The position numbers were made by a program, and so were the translations under genes. A stretch of DNA of 44,206 nt, taken from CAYVSY01 sp964454255 (GTDB lineage Bacteria > Bacillota_I > Bacilli_A > RF39 > UBA660). The notes beneath the pieces were generated by a model. It did no database searches and had not been told where the DNA came from. It worked only from the letters and a program-made list of their open reading frames with translations. Position 1 is the stretch's first letter. Each line of letters starts with the position of its first letter. The stretch is from the NCBI GenBank assembly GCA_964454255.1, contig CAYVSY010000002.1, positions 1 to 44,206 of the forward strand, in the 5' to 3' direction. Shown here piece after piece: positions 43,229 to 44,206 of the stretch.

Positions 43229-43241
43229 ATTATGATATAAT
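43213..43241 (+). promoter_or_regulatory. Promoter of the surface-protein gene
   Basis: TTGTTC (43213-43218), 17-base spacer, TATAAT (43236-43241), 24 bases before the ATG. Confidence 0.55.
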
Positions 43242-43265
43242 ACAATTGAATAGGAAAGTGAAGAA

Positions 43266-44206
43266 ATGCTAAAAAAATTATTGAATAAAAATATTATGGT
43301 ATTAATATTAGAAATATTGATTATTGCAATCGGACTTATTGGAGTTACTTATGCCGTTGTTTTTACCACAAAATTAATTTCTGCTAATATTACCACTGCA
43401 CCCATTGATATTACTTGGACAGGTGATTCGGTTTTAGTTGGTAGTAATATTTTACCTATAAATGCTTCAGATATCTCTACAAAATCTATTTCTTCAACAT
43501 GCACTATAAAAGGTGTGGAAACTAATCCTAACAATGTTTATTATGATATTGTGCTTAGAAACATTGTGATAAGCAATAATTTAAAAAATGCTGATTTTAA
43601 ATGGCAATTATATAAAGGAGATACATTATTATCAAGTGGTAGTTTTTTAAACATTGGTGATTATAATAGAATTGTTTTAACACCACAAATTATTTCCTTA
43701 CCATTATATACGAGTGATGCTGATTCTTATACTATTCATATTTATATTGAAGAAACATCAGCCAATCAAAATATTTTATTAAATGGTTCTTTTAGAGCTG
43801 AAATGGGTGCTGATTTATATACTTCTAATGGCGGTTCTACAACTAGAAATACTAAAACAATAGAATCTATATATATGGATACTTCATTAGCTTCAGCACC
43901 TATATTAGCAAGTGGTATGATCCCTATTGTATATAATGAAACAAATCAAAATTGGGAGAAAGCCGATTACACTAATTATTTAACAAATTGGTATAATTAT
44001 GATAGTAAGATGTGGGCTAATGCAGTTCTAGTAACATCAGGAACAAGAGATACATATATGAACGCTAGTGTCGGAACAGCTATAACAGAATGTGATGTCC
44101 TAGCATATTATGTATGGATTCCAAGATATAAATATAAATTATGGAATACAGCATTCACAACATCATCACCACAAGAAATAGATATAGTATTTGAAAATAC
44201 AACCGA
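43266..44206 (+). CDS. Surface/secreted protein, 3'-truncated by window edge
   Basis: The ATG after AGGAAAGTG opens a frame that runs to the window end (313 codons, no stop). The N-terminus is a signal-anchor (NIMVLILEILIIAIGLIGVTYAVV), then a Ser/Thr/Asn-rich beta-type domain (DITWTGDSVLVGSN, YYDIVLRNIVISNN, KWQLYKGDTLLSSG, YTIHIYIEET). A second domain follows (APILASGMIPIVYN, WYNYDSKMWANAVLVTSG, YMNAS, DVLAYYVWIPRYKYKLWN). I recall this type of second domain from large surface proteins of gut Firmicutes, but cannot name its function. The first domain resembles camelysin/TasA-like fibre proteins loosely. Export is likely; role unknown. Confidence 0.75.
   Translation, partial: MLKKLLNKNIMVLILEILIIAIGLIGVTYAVVFTTKLISANITTAPIDITWTGDSVLVGSNILPINASDISTKSISSTCTIKGVETNPNNVYYDIVLRNIVISNNLKNADFKWQLYKGDTLLSSGSFLNIGDYNRIVLTPQIISLPLYTSDADSYTIHIYIEETSANQNILLNGSFRAEMGADLYTSNGGSTTRNTKTIESIYMDTSLASAPILASGMIPIVYNETNQNWEKADYTNYLTNWYNYDSKMWANAVLVTSGTRDTYMNASVGTAITECDVLAYYVWIPRYKYKLWNTAFTTSSPQEIDIVFENTT

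Noticed and set aside
1..44206. Recoding of TGA as Trp, as in Mycoplasma
   Set aside because: sufB, the XRE/S24 gene and the first VUT gene end in TGA at natural lengths, and Trp is TGG throughout.
1..44206. CRISPR array
   Set aside because: No regularly spaced direct repeats seen; repeated short A/T motifs only reflect base composition.

Overview
The window comes from a very AT-rich, low-GC Gram-positive bacterium. It is probably an anaerobic, gut-type member of Bacilli/Erysipelotrichia or an RF39-like group near the Mollicutes. Supporting signs are a pyruvate:ferredoxin oxidoreductase, GpsB next to a Bacillus-type RNase P RNA, a SUF cluster with SufU, a YunB homologue, a DHH-rplI-dnaB block, and a MurE whose motif predicts meso-diaminopimelate peptidoglycan. 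TGA is read as stop (for example at sufB, the XRE/S24 regulator and the upstream VUT gene) and Trp is TGG, so the code is standard and not Mycoplasma-like.

Layout. 1-2440: partial cell-wall amidase, zinc-dependent phospholipase C-like protein, yunB. 2531-11376: DHH phosphodiesterase (a stripped-down GdpP), rplI, dnaB, LysM/G5/M23 endopeptidase, rlmH, a second M23 peptidase with an SH3-like tail, dusB, an RDD protein and lysS. 11386-13012: an IS1182-type insertion sequence with inverted ends, a 9-bp flanking duplication and a transposase broken by three frame changes. 13103-17557: YfcC-type transporter, a MurF-like ligase with a membrane domain, and murE. 17614-21029 (minus): two tandem VUT-family transporters, pnuC and an XRE/S24 regulator as one operon, behind a separate pair of small phage holin-type genes. 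21099-30813: nifJ, an FAD oxidoreductase (plus), asnS-murC, an XRE regulator, ssb and a membrane-anchored amidase with no ordinary start codon. 30818-36877: SUF Fe-S genes in the order C-D-S-U, then two unknown genes, then sufB. 36934-40076: three tandem sigma-70 paralogues, the middle one out of frame at an A8 run. 40228-44206: gpsB, RNase P RNA, rodZ-like, pgsA, recA and the start of a surface protein.

How it fits together: this is mostly core genome (envelope synthesis, replication, translation, Fe-S assembly). The unusual parts are the sigma-factor cluster, the apparent ATC start of the second amidase, the transporter/regulator operon beside orphan lysis-type genes, the membrane-fused MurF, and very short 5' leaders in which the Shine-Dalgarno sits almost at the predicted transcription start. 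Positions of promoters and terminators are read by eye. Family assignments come from recognised motifs, not from database searches.
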